From Alphaproteobacteria bacterium (lineage in GTDB: Bacteria > Pseudomonadota > Alphaproteobacteria > Caulobacterales > Maricaulaceae), in NCBI GenBank assembly GCA_024742735.1, contig JANSXV010000004.1, positions 62,001 to 126,000 of the forward strand: 64,000 nucleotides of DNA, in the 5' to 3' direction. This document shows, piece by piece, positions 46,173 to 53,042 of this stretch (positions are counted from its first letter, which is position 1; each line of letters starts with the position of its first letter). A program made the position numbers and the translations under genes. Under the pieces are notes generated by a model, which saw nothing but the letters and a program-made list of their open reading frames with translations, did not search any database and was not told where the DNA came from.

Positions 46173-47105
46173 CTAAAGCCCGCCCAGCATGAAGGCGCCG
46201 ACCAGCAACAGCCCCGCCGTGCGGTTCGCCTTGAAGCGCTTCAGGCAATCGGCGCCGTCCTCCGGATCGAAGCCGCCCGCCTGCCAGACCAGATGCGCGG
46301 CGAACAGCGCAAAGCCCAGCGCGAACATCAGACCGGCTCCTGCGAAGACGCCTGCGGCGCCAGCCAGCACCGCCGCCGCGGCGTAGGATATCGCCACGCC
46401 GGTGCGCACATGCGCCCCCAGAGCCCGGGCCGAGGACTTCACCCCGATCAGGGCGTCGTCTTCCTTGTCCTGGCAGGCGTAGATCGTGTCATAGCCGACG
46501 GTCCAGAACAGGCTGGCCACGTACAGAAGGACGATCTGAGGCGCGAAGGGCGTGCCCAGGGCCGTCGCCCCGGCGACCGGAACGCCCCAGTTGAACGTGA
46601 GGCCCAGCCAGGCCTGAGGCCACCAGGTAATCCGCTTCATGAAGGGATAGGCCGCCACCAGCAGCAGAGCCGCCAGCGCGGTCAGGATCGCCGGAACCGG
46701 CAGCTGCACCAGCACCGCCAGGCCGACCAGGCACTGCGCCGTGAGAAACACCCAGGCGGATTTCAGCCCCACCGTTCCCGCCGCCAGCGGCCGGTCGGCG
46801 GTGCGGGCGACCTGCGCGTCCAGATCGCGGTCGACGATGTCGTTATAGGTGCAGCCCGCCCCGCGCATGGCCACCGCGCCGACGGCGAACAGCAGGGCGT
46901 AATAGAGGTCGCCCCAGCCGAGCCCGGTCCCGACATTGGCCGCCGCCAGTGCGAACCAGCACGGCAGGGCCAGCAGCCAGAAGCCCACAGGCCGGTCATA
47001 GCGGGCCAGGCGCAGATAGGGCCGGATCGCACGCGGCGCCCTGTCCACCCAGGTGGTCGGGAGGGAATCGGCCACGCGCCGGTCGTCTGAATAGGGGTTC
47101 GCCAT
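46173..47105 (-). CDS. ubiA: 4-hydroxybenzoate polyprenyltransferase
   Basis: The 310-residue membrane enzyme attaches the polyprenyl tail to 4-hydroxybenzoate in ubiquinone biosynthesis. The two aspartate motifs are CTYNDIVDRDLDAQVART RPL-type (NDxxDxxxD) and YACQDKEDDALIGVKS. Eight helices are predicted. It is divergent from rsmE, with 79 bases between the starts. Confidence 0.94.
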   Translation of the reverse strand: MANPYSDDRRVADSLPTTWVDRAPRAIRPYLRLARYDRPVGFWLLALPCWFALAAANVGTGLGWGDLYYALLFAVGAVAMRGAGCTYNDIVDRDLDAQVARTADRPLAAGTVGLKSAWVFLTAQCLVGLAVLVQLPVPAILTALAALLLVAAYPFMKRITWWPQAWLGLTFNWGVPVAGATALGTPFAPQIVLLYVASLFWTVGYDTIYACQDKEDDALIGVKSSARALGAHVRTGVAISYAAAAVLAGAAGVFAGAGLMFALGFALFAAHLVWQAGGFDPEDGADCLKRFKANRTAGLLLVGAFMLGGL

Positions 47106-47184
47106 GCGCGAACAGATAGCGCGCCGCGCCGCTCGCGTGAACACGCCTTGGCGGCGCACCGCCCAGCCGTCTAGAACACCGCCC

Positions 47185-48660
47185 ATGACCGTTGAGCCGC
47201 GCCTCTATCTCGACATGGCCTTCCAGCCCGGCGCTGAACTGGCGCTGGACAAGGACGCCTCGCACTATCTGGTGACCGTGATGCGGCGAAAGGCCGGGGA
47301 CGGCGTGCGCGTGTTCAACGGCCGGGACGGGGAATGGCGCGCCGAAGTTGCTGAGGCCAACAAGCGCGGCGCGGTGCTGCGCTTGAGTGACCAGACCCGG
47401 CCCCAGCGCACCGCGCCGGACATGGCGCTCTACTTCGCCCCGGTGAAGAAGGCGCGCACCGACTTCATCGTGGAGAAAGCGACCGAGCTGGGCGTTTCCT
47501 CCATCACCCCGGTGATGACCGCGCGCACCATGGCCGAGCGCGTGCGCACCGACCGGCTGCAGGCCATCGTGCGCGAAGCGTCCGAGCAGACCGAGCGCCT
47601 GGACCTGCCGGCGGTGAACGAACCCATCGCCCTGACCCAGCTTCTGAAATCCTGGGATACCGAGCGCCGCCTGATCTTCGCCGACGAAGCCGGAGAGGAC
47701 GAGGACGCGCCCTGGGGCGGTGAAAGCGGGCGGGCCAGGCCGATCGCTGAGGCGCTGGCGGCCTTCGCGCACCCCACCCCGCGTTCCGCCCTCGGATCAA
47801 TCCACCGGATTGATCCTCTGGGCTTCACCCCCTCAAGGGGAGGGAGTGAGGCGGCGCACGCTTTCGACATCACCGGCTACGACGAGGCCCGCTTCACCGT
47901 CTCCAAAGACGGCCGATATGTAGAAGACCGCGCCGCCGCTCCTCCCTCCCCCTCGGGGGAGGGCCGGGGTGGGGGGCGGCCGACGCCGAATGCGCGGGCG
48001 CTCGCCCAGGCCAAACGCATGCGCGGCGAACCCACAGAAGCGGAGCGCCGCCTCTGGTCCATCCTGAAGTCGTTGAAGGAACCCGGCTTCCACTTTCGCC
48101 GTCAGGCCGCCATCGGTCCTTACGTGGCGGACTTCGCCTGCCTGTCGAAGCGTCTGGTGGTGGAGGCCGATGGCGGCGGGCATGGCGGAATGCGCGATCT
48201 GGCGCGCGACGCCTGGCTGGAGACGAACGGGTATCGGGTCCTAAGGTTCTGGAACAACGAGATCGTGGAGAATCCTCAGGGGGTTGGAGAGGCGGTGCTC
48301 GCTGCGCTCGCCCACCCCACCCCGGCCCTCCCCTCGAGGGGAGGGGGAAGCACCGCCGCTCTGAACAAGTCCGGACACGACGCCGACCGTTCCACCGTCT
48401 CAATAGACGGCGAATATAGCGAAGATCACGCCGACGCTCCTCCCTACCCCTCGGGGGAGGGCCGGGGTGGGGGGCGAACGTACCAGAAATGGGCCCTTCT
48501 CATCGGCCCGGAAGGCGGGTTCGCGCCGGAGGAGCGCCAGCTTCTGCGCAGCCAGCCCTTCGTGGTTCCGGTCAGCCTCGGCCCGCGCATCCTGCGCGCG
48601 GACACCGCCGTCGCCGCCGCCCTGTCGGTGTGGCAGGCGATGCTGGGTGACTGGGGCTGA
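47185..48660 (+). CDS. rsmE: RsmE 16S rRNA m3U1498 methyltransferase with in-frame DUF559 nuclease insertion
   Basis: The gene is 491 codons; RsmE is normally about 240-250. The N-terminal 194 residues are ordinary (PUA domain, then the first part of the SPOUT domain, VKKARTDFIVEKATELGV and REASEQTERLDLPAV), ending at EALAAF. The C-terminal 58 residues resume with KWALLIGPEGGFAPEE and end with SLGPRILRADTAVAAAL, the SAM-binding knot. Between them about 237 codons (47767-48477) encode two repeat-derived peptides and a DUF559 domain (about 48010-48312). The reading frame is intact throughout and no stop codon occurs. The insertion falls in the loop just before the knot. Whether the fusion folds, is processed, or is inactive is unknown. 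Confidence 0.88.
   Translation: MTVEPRLYLDMAFQPGAELALDKDASHYLVTVMRRKAGDGVRVFNGRDGEWRAEVAEANKRGAVLRLSDQTRPQRTAPDMALYFAPVKKARTDFIVEKATELGVSSITPVMTARTMAERVRTDRLQAIVREASEQTERLDLPAVNEPIALTQLLKSWDTERRLIFADEAGEDEDAPWGGESGRARPIAEALAAFAHPTPRSALGSIHRIDPLGFTPSRGGSEAAHAFDITGYDEARFTVSKDGRYVEDRAAAPPSPSGEGRGGGRPTPNARALAQAKRMRGEPTEAERRLWSILKSLKEPGFHFRRQAAIGPYVADFACLSKRLVVEADGGGHGGMRDLARDAWLETNGYRVLRFWNNEIVENPQGVGEAVLAALAHPTPALPSRGGGSTAALNKSGHDADRSTVSIDGEYSEDHADAPPYPSGEGRGGGRTYQKWALLIGPEGGFAPEERQLLRSQPFVVPVSLGPRILRADTAVAAALSVWQAMLGDWG
47772..47974. repeat. Left palindromic unit of the rsmE element, with nested hairpin
   Basis: Ends are CCCCACCCC (47772-47780) and GGGGAGGGCCGGGGTGGGG (47956-47974). It contains a perfect 10-bp hairpin GGATCAATCC / GGATTGATCC (47794-47803 and 47807-47816) inside about 45 extra bases compared with the right unit, and an inner hairpin around CCGTCT..AGACGG near 47900. 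Confidence 0.75.
48315..48472. repeat. Right palindromic unit of the rsmE element (158 bp)
   Basis: Perfect 19-bp terminal inverted repeats CCCCACCCCGGCCCTCCCC (48315-48333) and GGGGAGGGCCGGGGTGGGG (48454-48472). A 20-bp palindrome lies at 48326-48345 and an inner CCGTCT..AGACGG hairpin near 48396. Its length, 158 bases, equals that of the element at 5371-5528, whose ends are related in sequence. Confidence 0.8.
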
Positions 48661-48759
48661 CGTCTCACGGCCTTGTGAAGCGTAGAAAGCCTGTCTGCTT
48701 GCCGCAGCCCCTCGCCTCCCCTAACTGTGCGGCGGATTGAATGAACAGGGACGTCACTG

Positions 48760-50133
48760 ATGAGCGGGACATACAATCAGGGCGGCGAAGGCCCGCGCAT
48801 CGAGACCAAGGCCCAGCTGATCGGCCATCTGGCCTCCGGCGAGAAGCCGGCCGACAAATTCCGCATCGGCACCGAGCACGAGAAGTTCGGCTTCACCAAA
48901 GACGGTCACAACCCCCTGCCCTATGACGGCGACGGGCCCACCGTGCGCAAGATGCTGGAAGGCCTGACCCGGTTCGGCTGGGAGCCGATCGAGGAGAACG
49001 GCCAGCCCGTGGCGCTGAAACGCCAGGGCGGGTCCATCACGCTGGAGCCCGGCGGCCAGTTCGAGCTGTCCGGCGCGCCGCTGGAGGATCTGCACCAGAC
49101 CTGCCGGGAGGTGAACGGACATCTGCGCGAGGTGCGCGAGGTCGCCGACGAGATCGGTGCGGGCTTCCTGGGGCTTGGCTTCTCGCCGAAATGGTCCCTG
49201 GAAGAGACGCCCCTCATGCCCAAGGACCGCTACCAGATCATGAAGGCCTACATGCCGAAAGTCGGCGGTCTGGGCCATCAGATGATGTTCCGCTCCTGCA
49301 CCGTGCAGACCAATCTGGATTTCAGCTCCGAAGCCGACATGGTCAGGAAGATGCGCGTCTCCCTGGCGCTGCAGCCGGTGGCCACGGCCCTGTTCGCCAA
49401 CTCCCCCTTCAAGGATGGCGGGCTGCACGGATACCTGTCCTACCGCGCCCATGTGTGGACCGATGTGGACCAGGACCGCACCGGCGACCTGCCCTTCGTG
49501 TTCGAGGAGGGCTATGGCTATGAGCAATACGTGGACTGGGCCCTCGATGCGCCCATGTATTTCGTCAAGCGCGAGGGGCGCTTCATCGACGCCTCCGGCC
49601 AGAGCTTCCGCGACTTTCTGGAAGGCAAGCTGCCCGCCCTGCCCGGCGAAATCCCGGCGATGAGCGATTGGGAGGACCACCTCTCCACCCTCTTCCCCGA
49701 AGTGCGCCTGAAAACCTTCATCGAACAGCGCGGCGCCGACGGCGGCCCGTGGAACCGCCTGTGCGCTCTGCCCGCCCTGTGGGTCGGCCTGCTCTATGAC
49801 GAAGACGCGCTCAACGCGGCCTGGGACTACGTCAAGGACTGGACCGCCGCCGAGCGCGCCCAGCTACGCCGCGACGCCGCCAAACACGCCCTGAAAACCC
49901 CGTTCCGCGACCGCACGCTGCAGGACGTCGCCAAGGACATCCTCGCGCTCGCCCGCGGCGGCCTGAAACGCCGCGCCCGCCTCAACGCCCACGGCGAACA
50001 CGAAGCCCTGTTCCTGGATGATCTTGATGAGATCGCGAAGACGGGGATTTCAGCGGCGGAGCGGCTGATCGAGCGGTATAAGGGTGCGTGGGGCGAGAGC
50101 GTGGAGCCGGTGTTTGTCGAGGCGGCTTATTAG
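48760..50133 (+). CDS. gshA: Glutamate-cysteine ligase, plant/alphaproteobacterial type
   Basis: The 457-residue enzyme makes gamma-glutamylcysteine, the first step of glutathione synthesis. FRIGTEHEKFGF, LEPGGQFELSGAPL, MMFRSCTVQTNLDFSSEADM and LFANSPFKDG are typical of the family shared by plants and Alphaproteobacteria and distinct from E. coli GshA. The start at 48760 gives a normal N-terminus. It follows rsmE by 99 bases, a common alphaproteobacterial adjacency. Confidence 0.95.
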   Translation: MSGTYNQGGEGPRIETKAQLIGHLASGEKPADKFRIGTEHEKFGFTKDGHNPLPYDGDGPTVRKMLEGLTRFGWEPIEENGQPVALKRQGGSITLEPGGQFELSGAPLEDLHQTCREVNGHLREVREVADEIGAGFLGLGFSPKWSLEETPLMPKDRYQIMKAYMPKVGGLGHQMMFRSCTVQTNLDFSSEADMVRKMRVSLALQPVATALFANSPFKDGGLHGYLSYRAHVWTDVDQDRTGDLPFVFEEGYGYEQYVDWALDAPMYFVKREGRFIDASGQSFRDFLEGKLPALPGEIPAMSDWEDHLSTLFPEVRLKTFIEQRGADGGPWNRLCALPALWVGLLYDEDALNAAWDYVKDWTAAERAQLRRDAAKHALKTPFRDRTLQDVAKDILALARGGLKRRARLNAHGEHEALFLDDLDEIAKTGISAAERLIERYKGAWGESVEPVFVEAAY

Positions 50134-50154
50134 ATCCTCCAACCGCCCTCTCCC

Positions 50155-50251
50155 TGAATTCCCGGCCAAGCGCAGCGCAGAGCCGGGACCTCGATAATCG
50201 CTTTGCACGAGGCCCCGGCTCGGCGCCCTTACGGGCTTGGCCGGGGTTTCA
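50155..50251. repeat. REPIN-like paired palindrome downstream of the GIY-YIG gene
   Basis: A forward unit (50155-50193, TGAATTCCCGGCC to GCCGGGACCTCG) and an inverted unit (50208-50251, CGAGGCCCCGGCTC to GGCCGGGGTTTCA) are separated by 14 bases. Each forms a hairpin. Same family as 7778-7891 and 50621-50718. Confidence 0.82.
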
Positions 50252-50261
50252 GGGTTGATTT

Positions 50262-50567
50262 TCAATAGGTCGCCGGCCCGCAGATTTCTTCATAGAGGTC
50301 ACGCCAGTCGGGGTTCTCTTTCTCGACCAGCGCAATTTTCCATTCACGCCGCCAGCGCTTCATCCGGCGCTCCTGGGCCGCAGCTTCGGTGACGTCCTCG
50401 CAGGGCGCGAGCCACACGAGGCGATGGCAGTTGTACTTCCAAACAAAGCCGCGCGTGGCGCCGGTGCGATGCTCCCACATGCGCCGGCAGAAATTCTCAT
50501 TCGTCATGCCGAGATAGAGCACGCCTCGAGGTTTGTTCGTGAGGATGTAAAGGTAGGCGCGTGCCAT
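50262..50567 (-). CDS. GIY-YIG nuclease domain protein
   Basis: The 101-residue protein starts at ATG 50567, after GGGAGAA. It is a minimal GIY-YIG domain: AYLYILTN and GVLYLGMTNE form the two-strand motif, RRMWEHR supplies the arginine, and the ERRMKRWRREWKIALVE helix the glutamate. This small type (ending in NPDWRDLYEEI) is abundant in multiple copies in Alphaproteobacteria, and its function is not established. It stands between two REPIN-like repeats, 10 bases before one and 53 bases after the other, with no other gene in the interval. Confidence 0.9.
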   Translation of the reverse strand: MARAYLYILTNKPRGVLYLGMTNENFCRRMWEHRTGATRGFVWKYNCHRLVWLAPCEDVTEAAAQERRMKRWRREWKIALVEKENPDWRDLYEEICGPATY

Positions 50568-50620
50568 GAATTCTCCCGAAAGGAGAATGTGGGATGACGC
50601 TTCTCGTAGCAAGTCCTGAG

Positions 50621-50718
50621 GGAGGTCCCGGCTCGGCGCGCTTCGCGCTTGGCCGGGAATTCAATATATCTCAGTGAGTTGAATTCCCGGACGAGCGAAG
50701 TGAAGATCCGGGACCTCC
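50621..50718. repeat. REPIN-like paired palindrome upstream of the GIY-YIG gene
   Basis: Inverted unit 50621-50664 (GGAGGTCCCGGCTCGG to GGCCGGGAATTCAA) and forward unit 50679-50718 (TTGAATTCCCGGACG to CCGGGACCTCC). The order is inside-out relative to the downstream copy, so two like-oriented units flank the GIY-YIG gene directly. Confidence 0.82.
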
Positions 50719-50731
50719 GTCAGGATAAGGC

Positions 50732-51595
50732 TCAACGCAGAACCAAAGTCCCCCACCCCTCAATCACCCCGCGCTCTTTCAGGCTCATCCCCTCCGCCTC
50801 ATAGGCCGCGGCCACCTTGCCGGCCTGCTCCTCCAGCAGGCCCGACAGCACAACGGTTCCGCCCGCGTTCAGGCGCGCCGCCACTTGCGGCGCCAGCTCG
50901 ATCAGCGGGCCGGCGAGGATGTTGGCGATGATGAGGTCGAACGTTCGGCCTTCGAACACAGCGTGGTCGAAGCCGTCGGCGGTTTCGGCCAGAAATTCGG
51001 TCTGGTTCTTCTGCGCGTTGACGAGGGTTTCCTCCACGCTGACCGGGTCGATGTCGGTGGCCAGGATCTCCGCGTCCGGCCAGAGCTTGCGCGCGGCGAT
51101 GGCGAGGAGCCCTGTGCCGGTGCCCAGGTCGAGGATGGTCGCAGGGGTGAGGCCGGAGGCTTCGAGCGCGTCGAGCGCCTTTAAACAGCCCAGCGTCGTG
51201 CCGTGATGGCCGGTGCCGAAGGCGGGGCCGGCTTCGATCTCCAGCCCGATATGATGGGGTTTGAGATCGTCCTTCGTGTGGGCGCCGTAGACGAGAAATC
51301 GCCCGGCCTCCTGGCTCGGCAGGCCCTTCAGGCTCATGGCGATCCAGTCTTCTTCCGGCAGGGGCATGAAGACCGGCTCCAGCGCCGCGCCCGTCAGCTC
51401 CGCCCACGCCAGGAAGGCGTCCTCGTCGATGCGGTCGGCGAACAGCACCTCGAGGGAGCCGTGGGTCGGATCGCCGTCCGCCTCGAACACCGACCAGCTG
51501 AGCGCCGGGGCGGGGTCGGCCTCCTCCAGACGCGCGCGGGCGGCGTGCAGCGGCTGGATCGGACCGCGCACGGTCAGGCGCCAGAGCGTGGACAT
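50732..51595 (-). CDS. prmA: Ribosomal protein L11 methyltransferase
   Basis: The 287-residue enzyme methylates L11. The AFGTGHHGTTLGCL motif, LDLGTGTGLLAIAA SAM-binding motif and NILAGPLIELAPQV (N-P-P-Y-like) are present. The ribosomal target is inferred from the family. It lies 12 bases downstream of tyrS, so co-transcription is likely. Confidence 0.94.
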   Translation of the reverse strand: MSTLWRLTVRGPIQPLHAARARLEEADPAPALSWSVFEADGDPTHGSLEVLFADRIDEDAFLAWAELTGAALEPVFMPLPEEDWIAMSLKGLPSQEAGRFLVYGAHTKDDLKPHHIGLEIEAGPAFGTGHHGTTLGCLKALDALEASGLTPATILDLGTGTGLLAIAARKLWPDAEILATDIDPVSVEETLVNAQKNQTEFLAETADGFDHAVFEGRTFDLIIANILAGPLIELAPQVAARLNAGGTVVLSGLLEEQAGKVAAAYEAEGMSLKERGVIEGWGTLVLR

Positions 51596-51607
51596 GGTCT
51601 GATTTCC

Positions 51608-52894
51608 TTACACGAAGCGCACGAGGAAGCGCTTGGCCTTGCCAACGGACAGGATGGCCGCGCCCGCGCCGGCGCGGTGTTCAGCCACGTCGGCGGCCTC
51701 GTCCTGCACCTTCTGGCCGTTGATGGCCACGGCGTTCTGTTTCAGCAGGCGGCGCGCCTCACCCTTGGAGGCGCAGGCCGGGTTGTCGCCAGCGACCAGC
51801 GCGTCGATGAGGGTCAGCGGCTCAGACGCCGGCGCGTCCACCGTCGGCACGGCGCGGGCGAGCACGTCGATCAGCGCCGCTGACAGGGTTTCCGCCTTGC
51901 CGCGGAAGATCACGCCGCTGGCCTCCTCGGCCAGGCGCGCCTGATCGGCGCCGTGGACGCGGGCGGTCAAGAGCTCGGCCAGGGCCTGTTGCGGGCGGCG
52001 CTCATGGGCGGGGGCCTGCGCCAGTTCGGCCAGATAGCCCAGCTCGATATCGGTCAGCTGTTTGAGGAATTTCGGCGCGTCCGCGTCGGCGGTGTTCAGC
52101 CAGAACTGATAGAACTCGTAGGGGCTGGTCGCGTCGGGATTGAGCCAGATCGCGCCCTTCTCGCTCTTGCCGTACTTCTTGCCTTCCGAATTCGTCAGCA
52201 GCGGATAGGTCAGGGCGTGGCCCTGCACCCCGTCCATGCGGCGCAACAGGTCCACCCCGCCGACGATATTGCCCCACTGGTCCGAGCCGCCCATCTGGAC
52301 GGTGCAGTTATATTTGCGCGCCAGGTGGACGAAATCGAAGCCCTGCAGGAGCTGGTAGGAGAACTCGGTATAGCTGATGCCCTGCTCGCGGTTCTCGATG
52401 CGGGTCTTCACCGAGTCCTTCTGCAGCATGGCGTTCACGGAAAAGAACTTGCCCACATCGCGCAGGAACTCGATGGCGCTCATTTCGCGGAACCAGTCGG
52501 CATTGTTCACGATGATCGGGTCGGGCCCGTCAGTGCGCGCGAAGAACGCCTCCATCTGGGCGCGCTGACTGGCGATATTGGCTTCCACGGCTTCAGCAGC
52601 CTGCAGGTCGCGCTCGGAGTCCTTGCCGGAGGGATCGCCGATCATGCCGGTGGCCCCGCCCAGCAGCAGGATGATCTGCCCGCCGCGGCGGCGATAGCGA
52701 TCCAGGCCCAGCAGCGGGATCATGTTGCCCGCATGCAGGTTCGGCGCGCTGGGGTCGGTGCCCACATAGATGGACGGCTTGTCCCGGGTCAGGAGGGCGT
52801 CGCTCAGCTCGGGCGTCTTCTGGTGAACCAGATCGCGCGCCTCAAGGTCGGCGATGAAGGGTGTGGCGCTGGGGTCGGCGAGAACGTGGCTCAT
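51608..52894 (-). CDS. tyrS: Tyrosyl-tRNA synthetase
   Basis: The 428-residue class I synthetase has the HIGH-type motif HAGN (APNLHAGNMIPL) and the KMSKS-type KYGKSEKGA, plus GGATGMIGDPSGK and QMGGSDQWGNI. A C-terminal S4-like domain is present (ACASKGEARRLLKQNAVAINGQKV). The ATG at 52894 is used; an upstream start at 52915 is possible. Confidence 0.96.
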   Translation of the reverse strand: MSHVLADPSATPFIADLEARDLVHQKTPELSDALLTRDKPSIYVGTDPSAPNLHAGNMIPLLGLDRYRRRGGQIILLLGGATGMIGDPSGKDSERDLQAAEAVEANIASQRAQMEAFFARTDGPDPIIVNNADWFREMSAIEFLRDVGKFFSVNAMLQKDSVKTRIENREQGISYTEFSYQLLQGFDFVHLARKYNCTVQMGGSDQWGNIVGGVDLLRRMDGVQGHALTYPLLTNSEGKKYGKSEKGAIWLNPDATSPYEFYQFWLNTADADAPKFLKQLTDIELGYLAELAQAPAHERRPQQALAELLTARVHGADQARLAEEASGVIFRGKAETLSAALIDVLARAVPTVDAPASEPLTLIDALVAGDNPACASKGEARRLLKQNAVAINGQKVQDEAADVAEHRAGAGAAILSVGKAKRFLVRFV

Positions 52895-53042
52895 GGGTGG
52901 GGCTCTATTGAACAATCAGGCAGAGGCGCCGGGATTAGCCCTGGCGGCATTGCTTTGCAACGCGGCGCAGATGCATCCACAGTAAACCCGCGCGCATCAA
53001 CACTGTGAGCGTCACGGATCAGCGGCGGCCTTGGGGGGTCTG

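Larger units (their letters stand above)
47767..48477 (+). mobile_element. In-frame DUF559-nuclease palindromic element inside rsmE
   Basis: The layout is palindromic unit (47772-47974), DUF559 coding segment, palindromic unit (48315-48472). The DUF559 part has TEAERRLWSILK, FHFRRQAAIGPYVADFAC (metal aspartate), RLVVEADGGGH (glutamate and aspartate) and GYRVLRFWNNEIVEN, so the Vsr-like PD-(D/E)XK active site looks intact. An ATG at 48019 could allow separate translation but has no obvious ribosome-binding site. Length of about 711 bases is a multiple of three. The exact ends are estimated from loss of RsmE similarity. No transposase is present. Confidence 0.8.

Noticed and set aside
47767-48477. 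Intein or group I/II intron in rsmE
   Set aside because: No Cys/Ser at the start, no His-Asn at the end and no splicing-block motifs for an intein. No intron core was seen, and the segment is fully open and in frame.
47767-48477. Sequencing or assembly artefact fusing two genes
   Set aside because: Both RsmE halves are in one frame on either side and the flanking repeats are complete, which an accidental join would not normally give. It cannot be excluded without reads.
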